Shown: positions 1-8,648 of the stretch, piece after piece | Layout: every line of letters starts with the position of its first letter | How positions within the stretch are numbered: the first letter of the stretch is position 1 | Source: JAKBCQ01 sp021807585 | GTDB lineage: Bacteria > Planctomycetota > Planctomycetia > Isosphaerales > Isosphaeraceae | Assembly: GCA_027325115.1 (NCBI GenBank) | Contig: DAHWFG010000398.1 | Span: 1 to 20,887 of the forward strand | Direction: 5' to 3' | Length of the DNA: 20,887 nucleotides | Notes under the pieces: generated by a model | The model's database searches: none | Seen by the model: only the letters and a program-made list of their open reading frames with translations | Told to the model about the DNA's origin: nothing | Translations under genes and position numbers: made by a program

Positions 1-363
1 CGCTTCGAGATCCTTCCGAATCGATTCGGAGAGCGGTTTTTCGGGCGGCATCTTCAGCGATTCGTCGTCGCGCCGAATCGCGTGCACGAGGAGGCTCTCG
101 CCGACGTTCCCGGGGACGATCGCGGGACCGTTCTCGCCCCCTTTGAGCATCGCGTCGCGGCCGTCGAGCCTGAGCCCGCCGCTCGCCTTTTTGACGCCGT
201 GGCACTTCAAGCAATGCGCAGTGAACGCGGGTCGAATCTTAAGCTCAAAAAACGTCTCGGCGTCGTCGACCGATCGAGCAGGCTGGTCGCCCGCGAAAAT
301 CGACCGCAAACCAAAACATCCCAGAGCAATCGCCGCCAAAACCACTCGGATCGTTCGAGTCAT
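1..363 (-). CDS. Planctomycete cytochrome C (PSCyt1) domain protein, N-terminal part (truncated by window edge)
   Basis: The 121 codons from the ATG at 363 stay open to position 1, so the C-terminus lies outside the window. The first 24 residues form a signal peptide (Thr-Arg-Thr-Ile-Arg, then a hydrophobic run ending Phe-Ala-Gly), so the product is exported. A c-type haem motif CLKCH lies at residues 51-55. It is followed by GVKKASGGLRLDGRDAMLKG and a MPPEKPL stretch near 105-111, the usual signature of the PSCyt1 domain. In planctomycetes this domain normally precedes DUF1549 and DUF1553 in one long protein, so the missing part probably carries those. A GGGGAGG ribosome binding site lies about 6 bases before the ATG. 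The gene diverges from the DUF1080 gene at 700. Family assignment is firm. Substrate and redox partner are unknown. Confidence 0.9.
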   Translation of the reverse strand, partial: MTRTIRVVLAAIALGCFGLRSIFAGDQPARSVDDAETFFELKIRPAFTAHCLKCHGVKKASGGLRLDGRDAMLKGGENGPAIVPGNVGESLLVHAIRRDDESLKMPPEKPLSESIRKDLEA

Positions 364-699
364 GCGAACCTCCCCAAGATCCTTCGCCCTATTTTGAACA
401 AAGGTTGAATCCAATATACCGGGGTCCTATCTGGAAATGAAGCCGGTCATCGCGCGAATCGGCGATGATCGCGAATCGTCGTTCGTCCCCCGAGCAACCC
501 AATCGGATCGAATCAAATCGATCGAGCCGAGCGATGAAGAATATCGGCCGCGAAGCGATCGTACTGAATTCATCACGTTTTTATTTATTAGCATGTCGAT
601 TTGTATGGCGGTCGATTTCGCCGGCGTCTTGACCGAGCCGGGCGGGAGGTATTGAATGAAGTTCGGTCGATCGAGGTCCATCCTTTGAGGAACAAAACG
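364..699. other. Intergenic region between divergent PSCyt1 and DUF1080 genes
   Basis: This stretch separates two outward-facing genes and must hold both 5' regions. I see two AT-rich patches, at about 390-425 (towards the minus-strand gene) and 575-605 (towards the plus-strand gene), but no hexamer pair good enough to call a promoter. The open frames crossing it lack a ribosome site and family resemblance. The 33 codons in frame before the ATG at 700 are judged non-coding, because the signal peptide begins at that ATG. Confidence 0.5.
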
Positions 700-1371
700 A
701 TGAAGAATATTTTGGCGCTCGGCGTCGTCGTTTCGGCGACGATCGTCGCCTCGGCTTGGGCGCGCGACGATAAGGACGCCAAGACGCCGGCTTGGCGATC
801 GCTCTTCGACGGCAAAACGCTCGACGGCTGGGAACATATCGGTCCCGGTAAGATGATTGTCGAGGACGGAATCATTCGCACCGAGGGGGGAATGGGGCTG
901 CTGTGGTACACCGGGGAGAAATTCGGCGATTGCGTGATCAAGGTCGTGTACAAAACCGCGACCAAATCGTCGAACGCCGGGGTTTATGTGAGCATCGCCG
1001 ATAAGCCCAAAGATCCGTGGTTCGCGGTACATCACGGTTATGAAATTCAGATCTGCGATTCCGAGGATGATTGGCACACGACTGGGGCGATCTACTCGCT
1101 CTCGAAAGCGACTTCGAGACCCGTCAAATCTCCCGGCGAATGGAACACGATGGAGATCACGCTTAAGGGTAAACGTGTTCAGGTGACGATCAACGGAGTC
1201 GTCGTGAACGATTTCGACCCGGCGACCGCGGTTATCCCCGAACGAAAGAAGGATTACGAGCCCGAACGAGGTCCGCGACCCGAGAAAGGCTACATCGGCC
1301 TGCAAAATCACGACGATTACGGCGAGAAATCGCACGTGTACTACAAGGAGGTAAGCGTTCGGCCGCTCTAA
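700..1371 (+). CDS. Secreted DUF1080 / 3-keto-disaccharide hydrolase-like protein
   Basis: This 223-residue protein starts at the ATG at 700, nine bases after a TTTGAGG ribosome site. The frame is open upstream to 601, but a start there would bury the signal peptide, residues 1-21 ending in Ala-Trp-Ala. The mature part is one DUF1080 domain with a concanavalin-like beta-sandwich. Landmarks are WRSLFDGKTLDGW near 32-44, an IIRTEGG strand, SSNAGVY, HHGYEIQICD, a TGAIYS motif, GEWNTMEI and the closing KGYIGLQNHDDY. Family members act on 3-keto-glycosides or bind glycans. This copy is of ordinary family length and looks complete. It stands alone, 363 bases before the next plus-strand gene, and diverges from the PSCyt1 gene. 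Substrate cannot be read from the sequence. Confidence 0.9.
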   Translation: MKNILALGVVVSATIVASAWARDDKDAKTPAWRSLFDGKTLDGWEHIGPGKMIVEDGIIRTEGGMGLLWYTGEKFGDCVIKVVYKTATKSSNAGVYVSIADKPKDPWFAVHHGYEIQICDSEDDWHTTGAIYSLSKATSRPVKSPGEWNTMEITLKGKRVQVTINGVVVNDFDPATAVIPERKKDYEPERGPRPEKGYIGLQNHDDYGEKSHVYYKEVSVRPL

Positions 1372-1734
1372 GCAAGCGAGCGTCGATCGCGAACCGGGTC
1401 CGCCGCATACTCGATCTCTCGCTTCCATCAAGACCCTCCGATTGACGACGGCCGATAACTCGAATCGTTTTTGATACATAGATGATTATGCTTTCTTTCA
1501 ACAACGGGTTTAATCCCGGCGACGGAGCGATCGGCCGTCGGATGGGCTAGATATCACGTTTTAGAACCTTGTGAACGATCGCCGATGCGGCACGGGGCGA
1601 TTCACCCGGACGAGGCGCGTGATATTGTGATCGGTTCAAATTCGAGCGACGGGCGACGTTCCCCGATACCGATCCGCGAGAACGTCGTCCTCGCCGCGAA
1701 GCGATCGTTTCCTTTTTCCCTTTAAGGATTGCCG
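1372..1734 (+). other. Intergenic region upstream of the wHTH/ATPase unit
   Basis: No gene is supported here. The region holds the 3' end of the DUF1080 transcript and the presumed promoter of the two-gene unit that follows. An imperfect inverted repeat (AAGCGAG near 1374-1380 against CTCGCTT near 1425-1432) could form a stem, but no T-run follows, so I do not call a terminator. An AT-rich patch at 1467-1512 is the likeliest promoter zone, although no convincing -35/-10 pair was found. Confidence 0.4.
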
Positions 1735-2490
1735 ATGTCTGAAAATCTCAAGCCTTTGGAACAGTTGGTGTTGTGGCGGCTCGCGACCCTTGACGGAGGG
1801 GGCGCGTACAACACCGATCTCAAACCCAAGCTCGAAAAATCGGTTCGCGACCGTCTCGTCGCGGCGGGGTTGATCGGGGTTTCCAAACGGAGGAAACCTC
1901 CCAAGAACTTGTCGACCATGTACATCGATTTGACGGAATCGGGCTGGGCGCGGCTTGAACGCGGCTTCGACTTTTCCTTTCCACCTCAAGCGAACACCGT
2001 CGATACGCTTCAACGATTGCTGAAGATCATCAAAAGGCACCTCGACGCCAACGGCGCGACCCTCGGCGAGTTTATCGGAGGCAATGCATACCGACGTGAC
2101 AATATAATGGAATCCCCAAAACCCGTTTTCGACGAATCTCTCGGCGATCAACCGACGAAGTTGATCGACTGGAGTTCGAATGATCATCGTCCGATCGAGT
2201 TGATCCACGACTCGATCAATATACCAAAGCTGATCGAAAACGCGTATCGTCGGATCACACACGGGCATGAGAATACAAGAGTGCGTTTGGCCGAATTGCG
2301 TCGCGAGATTCCCGGGATCGATCGCGACGAGCTCGATCGCGCTTTGATCGAGATGGCCGATCAGGGAGCGATTGCGCTTTACCCGCTCGAAAATCCGCTC
2401 GAAGTCGGCGACGACGATCGGACCGCGGCGCTTTACGTTCCCTCGGGACACGTTCGCCATATCCTCTATCTGGGAGGACGATCGTCGTGA
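1735..2490 (+). CDS. Double winged-helix protein, partner of the downstream dual ATPase
   Basis: This is a 251-residue soluble protein. An AAGGA ribosome site six bases upstream supports the ATG at 1735; a TTG two codons earlier is less likely. The N-terminal part (about 5-75) reads as a winged-helix fold: helices LEQLVLWRLATLD and KLEKSVRDRLVAAGLI, then a basic wing KRRKPPKN and a strand ending in LTESGW. A second winged-helix-like unit sits near 165-250 (IENAYRRI, RLAELRREIPGIDRDELDRA, then hydrophobic wing strands). The middle is less structured. No catalytic motif was found. Its stop overlaps the GTG start of the next gene by four bases, so the two are translationally coupled and probably form one complex. 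The likely role, by inference, is DNA binding or target recognition for the ATPase. I cannot assign a named family. Confidence 0.75.
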   Translation: MSENLKPLEQLVLWRLATLDGGGAYNTDLKPKLEKSVRDRLVAAGLIGVSKRRKPPKNLSTMYIDLTESGWARLERGFDFSFPPQANTVDTLQRLLKIIKRHLDANGATLGEFIGGNAYRRDNIMESPKPVFDESLGDQPTKLIDWSSNDHRPIELIHDSINIPKLIENAYRRITHGHENTRVRLAELRREIPGIDRDELDRALIEMADQGAIALYPLENPLEVGDDDRTAALYVPSGHVRHILYLGGRSS

Positions 2491-5400
2491 ACGATCTCGC
2501 TCTCGCTCGCGCGATGAACTTCGATTGGGTGCTGCAATTATCGAGCGTGTGGGAGGATTCTCCGTACGACGCTTCCGAACTTCATCGCGCCGTTCGATTC
2601 GATTTTGAAACAAAACTCGATGAAATGCGATCCGAAGGAGCGCCGCAAAGCCCTCCCGGCTGGGTCGTAGTGGGTCGAGGAGGCGCGGGCAAAACGCACC
2701 TGCTCGGCCGGTTTCGCGCCGCCGCGATTCTCCGCGAGACGACATTCGTCCTCGTCGATATGACCGACATCCGCGATTTTTGGGATCTTGTTTTGCAATC
2801 ATACGTTCAATCAATTCAACATCGGGTTTATCAAAATGATTCACAGCTTGATCGAATACTGATTGCGATCATCGAGAGCATGCGACCCAAGAATAAGGAT
2901 TCGGCCGAGATCCTTACGATTCTGAAAACCCGAACCGACGAGGATTTCATCAAGGCTCTCAAGAAGATCGTTCAAACGCTCGCGACTTACTATCCAATCG
3001 ACATACGCAAATACCAGGACGTTTTGCGTGCCACAATTTGTTTGAATCATTGGGATTTTGAGATCAGCGGCGTCGGCTCGACCTGGCTTCAATGGGGCGA
3101 GATCGAGGAATCGGAACGGATCGCTTTCGGCTTCAAGGATCGATCGAAGCGGCCGATCGAGATCGTAAGAGGTTTGTCGTGGCTGTCGAGCCTGCGCGGG
3201 CCGACGGTTCTGGCGTTCGACCAGATCGACGCAATCGTTTCTGAATATAATAATTACACGAAGATGAAATCGGGTGATGATCGGGCGATCGCGTCGGCGG
3301 CGATCATTCAACAAATTGGCGCCGGGTTGGGTTCGCTTCGCGATCAAACTTATCATACATTGAGCGTCGTTTCTTGTTTGGAATCGAGCTGGAACATACT
3401 TAAAACAACGACTCTCGAGTCGTTTCTTGCTCGATTCGACATTCCGCCGCGCAAGCTCGACACCGTCTCTGTTGAAGGTAAGATGGTCGAGAGCCTGATC
3501 CGCAATCGATTGGCGATCGCCTACAAGAAGGTCGGCTTCGATCCTCCTTATCCGACATGGCCGATTAGACCGCGGGCGATCGCTGAACTGAAAGCGAACA
3601 CACCCCGCGAAATCCTTCAAATCTGTGAACAATGGCGCAAGAGCCGGCTCGATCAAGGCTTTATCGAAGAGACCGATTCGCTCCGCACGATCGAGATTCA
3701 AGAAAATAAAAGCTCCTCCGATCCCGTTTTCGCTCGGCTCGACGTCGAGTTCGAGAATCAGCGCGCGAGCGCCGAAATCCACCGTTTGTTCGAAGAAAAG
3801 TGCGACGACGAACGGCTCGCTCCGCTCATCCAAACCGCTTTGGCGTGCCTGGCGCACGAAATCGACACTCCCGAGAACATCGCATTCGAAGTCGATCCCT
3901 TTTCCAAAAAAGGTTCCGAAGTTCCGCCGCTGCACGCCAGATTGAGAATCATTCATCTTGATGAAAATGAAAGAGAAGAACATTTTTCGATTCGCTTTCT
4001 CCAATGGAACAATCCCAGGGCGTTTCAAAATCGACTCAAGAAAGCAATGATTCAGGCCGGGATCGACGCGTCGCTCCCGTTCCGTAGGCTCGCGATCGTC
4101 CGCAGGGGAAAGATTCCGGGAGGCGCGGAAACCCAAAAACTCGTCGATCTGTTTGTTTCGGAGGGGGGCGTTTTTATCGAGCCGAGCGACGAAGAAATAC
4201 GCTCGTTGTCCGCGATCTCCCAGCTCAAGCAAATGAACGATCCCGAATTCGTTTCTTGGCTCAGGTCGCGCAAGCCGCTTTCGAATCTCAAGCTGATCAG
4301 GGCGGCGGTTCCCACTCCGCTAGTTACCCGAGAGGATACGCGAACGACCGGGTCGACGTTCGAGGCCAAGTCGAAGGGCGAGCCGAAACCCGTTCGGGGC
4401 TCCGCGGTCGCGACGATCAAAAATGAGACGATTCCGGCGCCTGCGATTTCAACGGCGACGGCGACGGTTTCATTACACCTCGGCGGAACGCCCGCGATTC
4501 CCACCTCAACGGATTCCACGCCCGTGAAGACGACGGAATCACCGGCGCCTGCGATCGCCGCCGCGGCCGAGCCCGCGTCTCGGGTGAATGATTCCGAGCG
4601 GGCGCCTGCGATCGCCGCCGCGGCCGAGCCCGCGGTATCGCCTAGGAGCAACGGCGGATTCGATCCGTCGACGGCGAGAGCGTCCGACTTAACTGATTCA
4701 TGTCCTGAGATATGTCTTGGTATAAAATTCATCGGCGGAAAACCCGAAGAGCCTTTATATACGAGCATGCGATCATTAGAAAGACATGTTTTTGTGGTTG
4801 CGGGACCGGGATCGGGAAAATCGGTGTTGTTGCGGCGGATCGTCGAGGAGGCGGCGCTTTCGGGGGTTCCGTCGATTGTGATCGACGTCGCGAACGACCT
4901 GGCTTCACTTGACGAGCGTCGGGTTGATCGTCCCGAGGGGTGGATCGAGGGAGACGGGGAGCGCGCCGCGGTTTATCATGATCGGACCGACGTCGTCATT
5001 TGGACTCCGGGACGCGAAACGGGCAATCCGCTCGCGTTCGAGCCGCTCCCCGATTTTTCGGCCGCGGGGGACGACGGAGACGAGATCGAGGCGATGATTG
5101 CGATGGCGCGCGAATCGCTGGAATCGATCGTCGCTTCGGGCAAAGGGGGGGCGAGCGAGCAAAAGAAGGGGATTCTGTCGAAGGCGCTCCGTCATCTGGC
5201 GAATCAGCGATCGAGTTCGCTTAATCGTCTTGTCGAGCTGCTCGAAGATCTTCCCGCCGAGCTTGGTCTTGGGATCTCCAACGCCGCGAAATTGGCCAGA
5301 ACGATGGCTGATACGCTGAAAAGTCGCGTCGAAACGAATCCGATGCTGAGGTCGAGCGGAGCGCCTCTCGATCCCGCGATTCTCTTCGGCGACGACCGGC

Positions 5401-5972
5401 GGTCGGAGAAGACGCGGATCTCGGTCGTCAATCTCGACGGGCTGGCGGGTCTGGAATCGAAGCAAGTGTTTGTCAATCAGCTCGCGATGACGCTCTTCGG
5501 CTGGATCAAACGGCGTCCCGATCCCGGAAGAGCGCTGCGGGGGCTTTTGATCATCGACGAGGCGAAGGATTTCGTACCGTCGCAAGCGGCTTCGATCTGC
5601 AAGCAAAGCCTCGCCCGGCTCACGGCGCAGGCGCGGAAATATCACCTGGGAGTGATATTTGCAACCCAGAATCCCAAAGATATTGACAACAAGATCGTCG
5701 CGAATTGTTCGACGCATTATTACGGCAAGGCGAATTCTCCCGCGGCGATCGACGCTGTGGAGGAGCTGATCCGTCAAAAAGGGGGTACGGGGGGCGACGT
5801 CGCGCGGTTGACCACGGGAACGTTTCGCGTCCACAACGCCGATTTGAACCTCAGCGAGCCCGTCAAGGTGCTTGTACCGAACTGCCTCAGCGTGCATCGC
5901 TCCCACCCGCTTGAAGTCGACGAGATCACGGCCAAAGCGCGCGCATGCCGGGAAAGGATCTATCGCGAATGA
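2487..5972 (+). CDS. Dual P-loop protein: N-terminal Orc1/BREX-like AAA ATPase fused to C-terminal HerA/FtsK-like ATPase
   Basis: This 1161-residue protein begins at a GTG overlapping the previous stop (GTGA), with GGGAGGA eight bases upstream. Module 1 (about 15-390) has Walker A GRGGAGKT at 63-70, the segment MTDIRDFWDLVLQSYVQS, Walker B VLAFDQID at 241-248, a sensor-like region near 290-300 and a TPREILQICEQWR winged-helix lead-in at 372-384. This resembles Orc1/Cdc6- and BREX-type ATPases. Residues 390-605 are an uncharacterised alpha/beta region. Residues 607-737 are a Pro/Ala/Thr-rich linker with a duplicated APAIAAAAEPA unit. Module 2 (about 738-1150) has Walker A GPGSGKS at 773-779, Walker B LLIIDEAKD at 1020-1028 and an ATQNPKD sensor at 1059-1065, typical of HerA/FtsK DNA translocases. 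No nuclease domain or membrane segment is visible. It is probably an ATP-driven DNA-remodelling or defence machine, by inference only. Confidence 0.8.
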   Translation: MNDLALARAMNFDWVLQLSSVWEDSPYDASELHRAVRFDFETKLDEMRSEGAPQSPPGWVVVGRGGAGKTHLLGRFRAAAILRETTFVLVDMTDIRDFWDLVLQSYVQSIQHRVYQNDSQLDRILIAIIESMRPKNKDSAEILTILKTRTDEDFIKALKKIVQTLATYYPIDIRKYQDVLRATICLNHWDFEISGVGSTWLQWGEIEESERIAFGFKDRSKRPIEIVRGLSWLSSLRGPTVLAFDQIDAIVSEYNNYTKMKSGDDRAIASAAIIQQIGAGLGSLRDQTYHTLSVVSCLESSWNILKTTTLESFLARFDIPPRKLDTVSVEGKMVESLIRNRLAIAYKKVGFDPPYPTWPIRPRAIAELKANTPREILQICEQWRKSRLDQGFIEETDSLRTIEIQENKSSSDPVFARLDVEFENQRASAEIHRLFEEKCDDERLAPLIQTALACLAHEIDTPENIAFEVDPFSKKGSEVPPLHARLRIIHLDENEREEHFSIRFLQWNNPRAFQNRLKKAMIQAGIDASLPFRRLAIVRRGKIPGGAETQKLVDLFVSEGGVFIEPSDEEIRSLSAISQLKQMNDPEFVSWLRSRKPLSNLKLIRAAVPTPLVTREDTRTTGSTFEAKSKGEPKPVRGSAVATIKNETIPAPAISTATATVSLHLGGTPAIPTSTDSTPVKTTESPAPAIAAAAEPASRVNDSERAPAIAAAAEPAVSPRSNGGFDPSTARASDLTDSCPEICLGIKFIGGKPEEPLYTSMRSLERHVFVVAGPGSGKSVLLRRIVEEAALSGVPSIVIDVANDLASLDERRVDRPEGWIEGDGERAAVYHDRTDVVIWTPGRETGNPLAFEPLPDFSAAGDDGDEIEAMIAMARESLESIVASGKGGASEQKKGILSKALRHLANQRSSSLNRLVELLEDLPAELGLGISNAAKLARTMADTLKSRVETNPMLRSSGAPLDPAILFGDDRRSEKTRISVVNLDGLAGLESKQVFVNQLAMTLFGWIKRRPDPGRALRGLLIIDEAKDFVPSQAASICKQSLARLTAQARKYHLGVIFATQNPKDIDNKIVANCSTHYYGKANSPAAIDAVEELIRQKGGTGGDVARLTTGTFRVHNADLNLSEPVKVLVPNCLSVHRSHPLEVDEITAKARACRERIYRE
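4544..4634 (+). repeat. Exact 34-bp direct repeat inside the ATPase linker
   Basis: Two identical 34-base copies lie at 4544-4577 and 4601-4634, 57 bases (19 codons) apart, and begin GGCGCCTGCGATCGCCGCCG. Each encodes APAIAAAAEPA in frame. A partial third copy (GGCGCCTGCGAT) starts at 4436. This looks like recent in-frame tandem duplication in a flexible linker. Confidence 0.9.
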
Positions 5973-5981
5973 TTTCATTTT

Positions 5982-6011
5982 TTTACCGTTTAGAATGATG
6001 CGACATAAAAT
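5982..6011 (+). promoter_or_regulatory. Candidate sigma70-like promoter for the GH130 gene at 6061
   Basis: TTTACC at 5982-5987 (four of six matches to the -35 consensus) is followed after 18 bases by TAAAAT at 6006-6011 (five of six to the -10 consensus), in an AT-rich gap. Transcription would begin near 6018, about 43 bases before the ATG. The same TAAAAT and 18-base spacing recur in the candidate promoter at 19705-19734. Confidence 0.4.
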
Positions 6012-6060
6012 TATAGTTACAATACTATCAATTTAATCGTTTATATCATGAGGTTTATGA

Positions 6061-7128
6061 ATGAAAGTTCGTCGGCTATCGACCCGGTTGTTGTTGAGAC
6101 CCGAGGATTTCGCCGCTTCGCGCGGCGATTTCGAGGTCGTCGGGGCGTTCAATCCGGGAGCGGCTCAATTCGGCGACGAGGTGACGCTTTTGGTTCGGAT
6201 CGCCGAGCGTCCCCGCGAGAGGCGACCCGGTTTTATCGGCCTGCCGCGATTCGACGCTGAATCGCGCGGAATGGCGATCGATTGGATCGCCGAGGACGAG
6301 CTCGAATTCGTCGATCCTCGAGTCGTCAGACGGAGATCGGACGGGATCGTTCGGCTGACGTTCGTTTCTCATCTGAGAGTCGTTCGCTGCGGCGCAGGGC
6401 TCGAGGTTCGGGAGATTACAAACATCGTTTTCATGCCCGAGAGCGAGCTCGATGAATTCGGCGTCGAGGATCCGCGGATTACGTTTCTTGATGATCGCTA
6501 TTATATCACATATGTCTGCGTATCGCGTCACGGTCCCGCGACGGCTTTGGCGTCGACCGTCGATTTTCGCACGTTTCGCCGTCACGGGGTGTTGTTTTGT
6601 CCCGACAACAAAGACGTGGTGTTGTTTCCCGAGAAGATCGGCGGAAGCTACGCGGCGATTCACAGGCCCGTTTGCGGGACGGCGTTCACGCGGCCCGAGC
6701 CGTGGATCGCTTCGTCTCCCGATCTGATCCATTGGGGTTCGCATGAACCTTTGGTGATTCCCGAAGGAGATGTCCGGCGGGGTCGAGCCGGCGCGGGTGC
6801 GCCGCCGATTCGAGTCGCGCAAGGTTGGCTCGAGATTTATCATGGGAACATTCGTCCGACCCTGCCGGGCGAAGTCGGCGCGTATTACGGAGCGGCGATT
6901 CTCCTCGACGCCGAAAAACCGGCTCGCGTCGTCAAACGTTCGAGCGAGCCTTTTCTCGTTCCCGAGGCCGATTTCGAGGTCGGGGGTTTCGTTTCCAACG
7001 TCGTCTTTCCGACGGGAACGGCGCCCGCGGGGGACGTCGTTCGCGTGTATTACGGCGCGGCCGACGCTTACGTCGCGGTCGCCGAGTTTTCGGAACGTGA
7101 GATCTTGAATTCTCTGATTAGCATTTAA
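6061..7128 (+). CDS. GH130 family beta-mannoside phosphorylase/hydrolase-like protein (355 aa)
   Basis: A GAGG ribosome site seven bases upstream supports the ATG at 6061. The protein shows the five-bladed beta-propeller motifs of glycoside hydrolase family 130: FNPGA at 30-34, GVEDPRI at 134-140 with Asp137 as the expected proton donor, the KDVVLFPEKIGG...HRP stretch at 184-203, and GAGAPPI at 244-250 in the phosphate-binding part of the site. Family members phosphorolyse beta-mannosides, releasing mannose 1-phosphate, or in some subgroups hydrolyse them. There is no signal peptide, so it is cytoplasmic, as expected for a phosphorylase. Its stop lies eight bases from the stop of a second, dissimilar GH130 gene on the other strand. 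Exact substrate and linkage are not readable from the sequence. Confidence 0.88.
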   Translation: MKVRRLSTRLLLRPEDFAASRGDFEVVGAFNPGAAQFGDEVTLLVRIAERPRERRPGFIGLPRFDAESRGMAIDWIAEDELEFVDPRVVRRRSDGIVRLTFVSHLRVVRCGAGLEVREITNIVFMPESELDEFGVEDPRITFLDDRYYITYVCVSRHGPATALASTVDFRTFRRHGVLFCPDNKDVVLFPEKIGGSYAAIHRPVCGTAFTRPEPWIASSPDLIHWGSHEPLVIPEGDVRRGRAGAGAPPIRVAQGWLEIYHGNIRPTLPGEVGAYYGAAILLDAEKPARVVKRSSEPFLVPEADFEVGGFVSNVVFPTGTAPAGDVVRVYYGAADAYVAVAEFSEREILNSLISI

Positions 7129-7136
7129 GAAATATA

Positions 7137-8588
7137 TCACATTTTTACCATTGCATTGAGTACGTCGTCGATCGGCACGACGGCGAAGGTGCTTGCGTAA
7201 TCGGACATCGCGTAGGGGATGACGAGATCGCCGCCGTGGGGCAGGGCGCCGCAACTGTAAACGACGTTGGGGACGTATCCCTCGCGTTCGTTCGCGTTGG
7301 GCTCGAGGAGCGGCCGGTCAAGCCTGCCGATCACCCTCGCGGGATCGTCGCGATCGAGCAGAAACGCCCCCAACGCGTACTTGCGCATCGGCCCGACTCC
7401 ATGAGTCAGCACCAGCCAGCCCGCTTCGGTCTCGATCGGCGAACCGCAATTGCCCAACTGCACAAATTCCCAAGCATATGTCGGCTTAGCGATCAGTTCT
7501 TTACTATACCAGAAATGCGGCATATCAGAATACATTAAATAGATATTCTCGTTGTCTTGTCGCGAGAGCATCGTGTATTGTCCGTTCACCATTCGGGGGA
7601 AGAGCGCGAAGCCCTTGTTGCGAACCTCGGGACCGTTGAGCGTGCTGATCTTGAAGTGGAGGAAATCCTCGGTTTCGAGCATTTGCGGCAAGGTGACTCG
7701 GCCGTCGTACGCGGTATAAGGGGCGTAATAACACGACCGACCGTCGTCGTGGGTGAAACGAACGAAGCGTGCGTCCTCGATGCCGTTCGTCTCGGTGGGG
7801 GACGACGGAAAGATGATCCGTTCCGAAACGTCGAGCCCGGGGGCGAAGCGAATCTCGTAATTAGCCTTGGCGAGCACGAGCATCGTATGCGCGATCGGCT
7901 CGAACTCGCGCCTTCGCTCGCGGTTGTGCCGCGCGACATTCCCCAGAGTGTATTCAAGATCATCAATCGTAAAATGATCCCCAAGCGCTCCGATCACTTG
8001 ATCGGTCAGCGTTCCGTTGATGCCGAGTTCGGTCAACTTACGATAAAACAACGATTTCTCATACAAGGCGTTGGGAACTAGATCGGGCGCCTCGACGAAC
8101 GGCGTCGGCTCGTCGAGCGTGATCTGGTTGTCGTCGTCGATCACCCCCGAGCGGAACGTGATCGACGAGATGTGCCCTTCCCCCGTGGCGCGAAAGCTGA
8201 CGATGAACCGTTTCGACCCGTCGAGCAGGCCCGATTGATCGGGGTGCCACACCATCGCGGGATTGAACAGCGCCGCCGACTCGAGCGCGTACTCCTGGGT
8301 GAAGTACGACCCGATCAACAGTTTACGAGACTCCCCCACGGGATGATCGGTCAAAAGATGTTTCCGAACTTGTTCAAATCGATGTAAAAAGAATTCACGC
8401 GTTCGCTGATGACGTTCGCGGAATTCCCGCATCACGTTTTCAAGCAACCGTTCCACTTCTTGATCGCAAAGCGACGACACCCGCGCGATGATGCGCTCGA
8501 CGCGCGTCGTATCGGCGATCTCGAATGGTCGTATGACCACGCGAGAGTTTGTCGGTTTAAGAATGATTCCCGTCCGTCTGACGTCCAT
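7137..8588 (-). CDS. Large divergent GH130 family protein (483 aa)
   Basis: This protein is about 130 residues longer than its convergent neighbour. It has a mostly helical N-terminal region (about 25-80, rich in Arg and Glu) and a helical insertion near 175-235 before the catalytic aspartate. GH130 features are FNPAMV at 108-113, GIEDARF at 269-275 with Asp272 as the probable catalytic acid, KGFALFPRMVNG at 325-336, the RQDNENI segment, GNCGSPIETEAGW at 379-391 and a C-terminal EGYVPNVVYSCGA. It is cytoplasmic, with no signal peptide. The ribosome site at 8588 is weak (AGAGG, about 14 bases away), so translation may depend on the upstream GT4 gene 60 bases away on the same strand. That pairing suggests the two act on one glycan. 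Family is clear; the reaction (phosphorylase or hydrolase) is not. Confidence 0.85.
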   Translation of the reverse strand: MDVRRTGIILKPTNSRVVIRPFEIADTTRVERIIARVSSLCDQEVERLLENVMREFRERHQRTREFFLHRFEQVRKHLLTDHPVGESRKLLIGSYFTQEYALESAALFNPAMVWHPDQSGLLDGSKRFIVSFRATGEGHISSITFRSGVIDDDNQITLDEPTPFVEAPDLVPNALYEKSLFYRKLTELGINGTLTDQVIGALGDHFTIDDLEYTLGNVARHNRERRREFEPIAHTMLVLAKANYEIRFAPGLDVSERIIFPSSPTETNGIEDARFVRFTHDDGRSCYYAPYTAYDGRVTLPQMLETEDFLHFKISTLNGPEVRNKGFALFPRMVNGQYTMLSRQDNENIYLMYSDMPHFWYSKELIAKPTYAWEFVQLGNCGSPIETEAGWLVLTHGVGPMRKYALGAFLLDRDDPARVIGRLDRPLLEPNANEREGYVPNVVYSCGALPHGGDLVIPYAMSDYASTFAVVPIDDVLNAMVKM

Positions 8589-8648
8589 GTTCGCGTGTTC
8601 AACCTCTGGGCGCCGATTCGATCGTCCATCCCTGGAAACTCTAGGACA

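Noticed and set aside
427..1479. 350-codon minus-strand frame across the DUF1080 gene
   Set aside because: It is a shadow of the DUF1080 coding sequence, with no signal or motif of its own.
2841..4232. 463-codon open frame antisense to the dual-ATPase gene
   Set aside because: It lies fully opposite the first ATPase module, has no family resemblance and no ribosome site. The sense strand has clear Walker motifs.
4905..5978. 357-codon antisense frame opposite the HerA-like module
   Set aside because: It is Arg-rich, non-homologous and fully overlapped by recognisable coding sequence on the other strand.
7129..7136. Shared bidirectional terminator between the two GH130 genes
   Set aside because: Only eight AT-rich bases separate the stops, and no GC-rich stem with a T-run is visible around them.
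6076..7254. 392-codon minus-strand frame across the first GH130 gene
   Set aside because: Composition is typical of an antisense shadow (many Arg and Asp). The plus strand shows all GH130 motifs.
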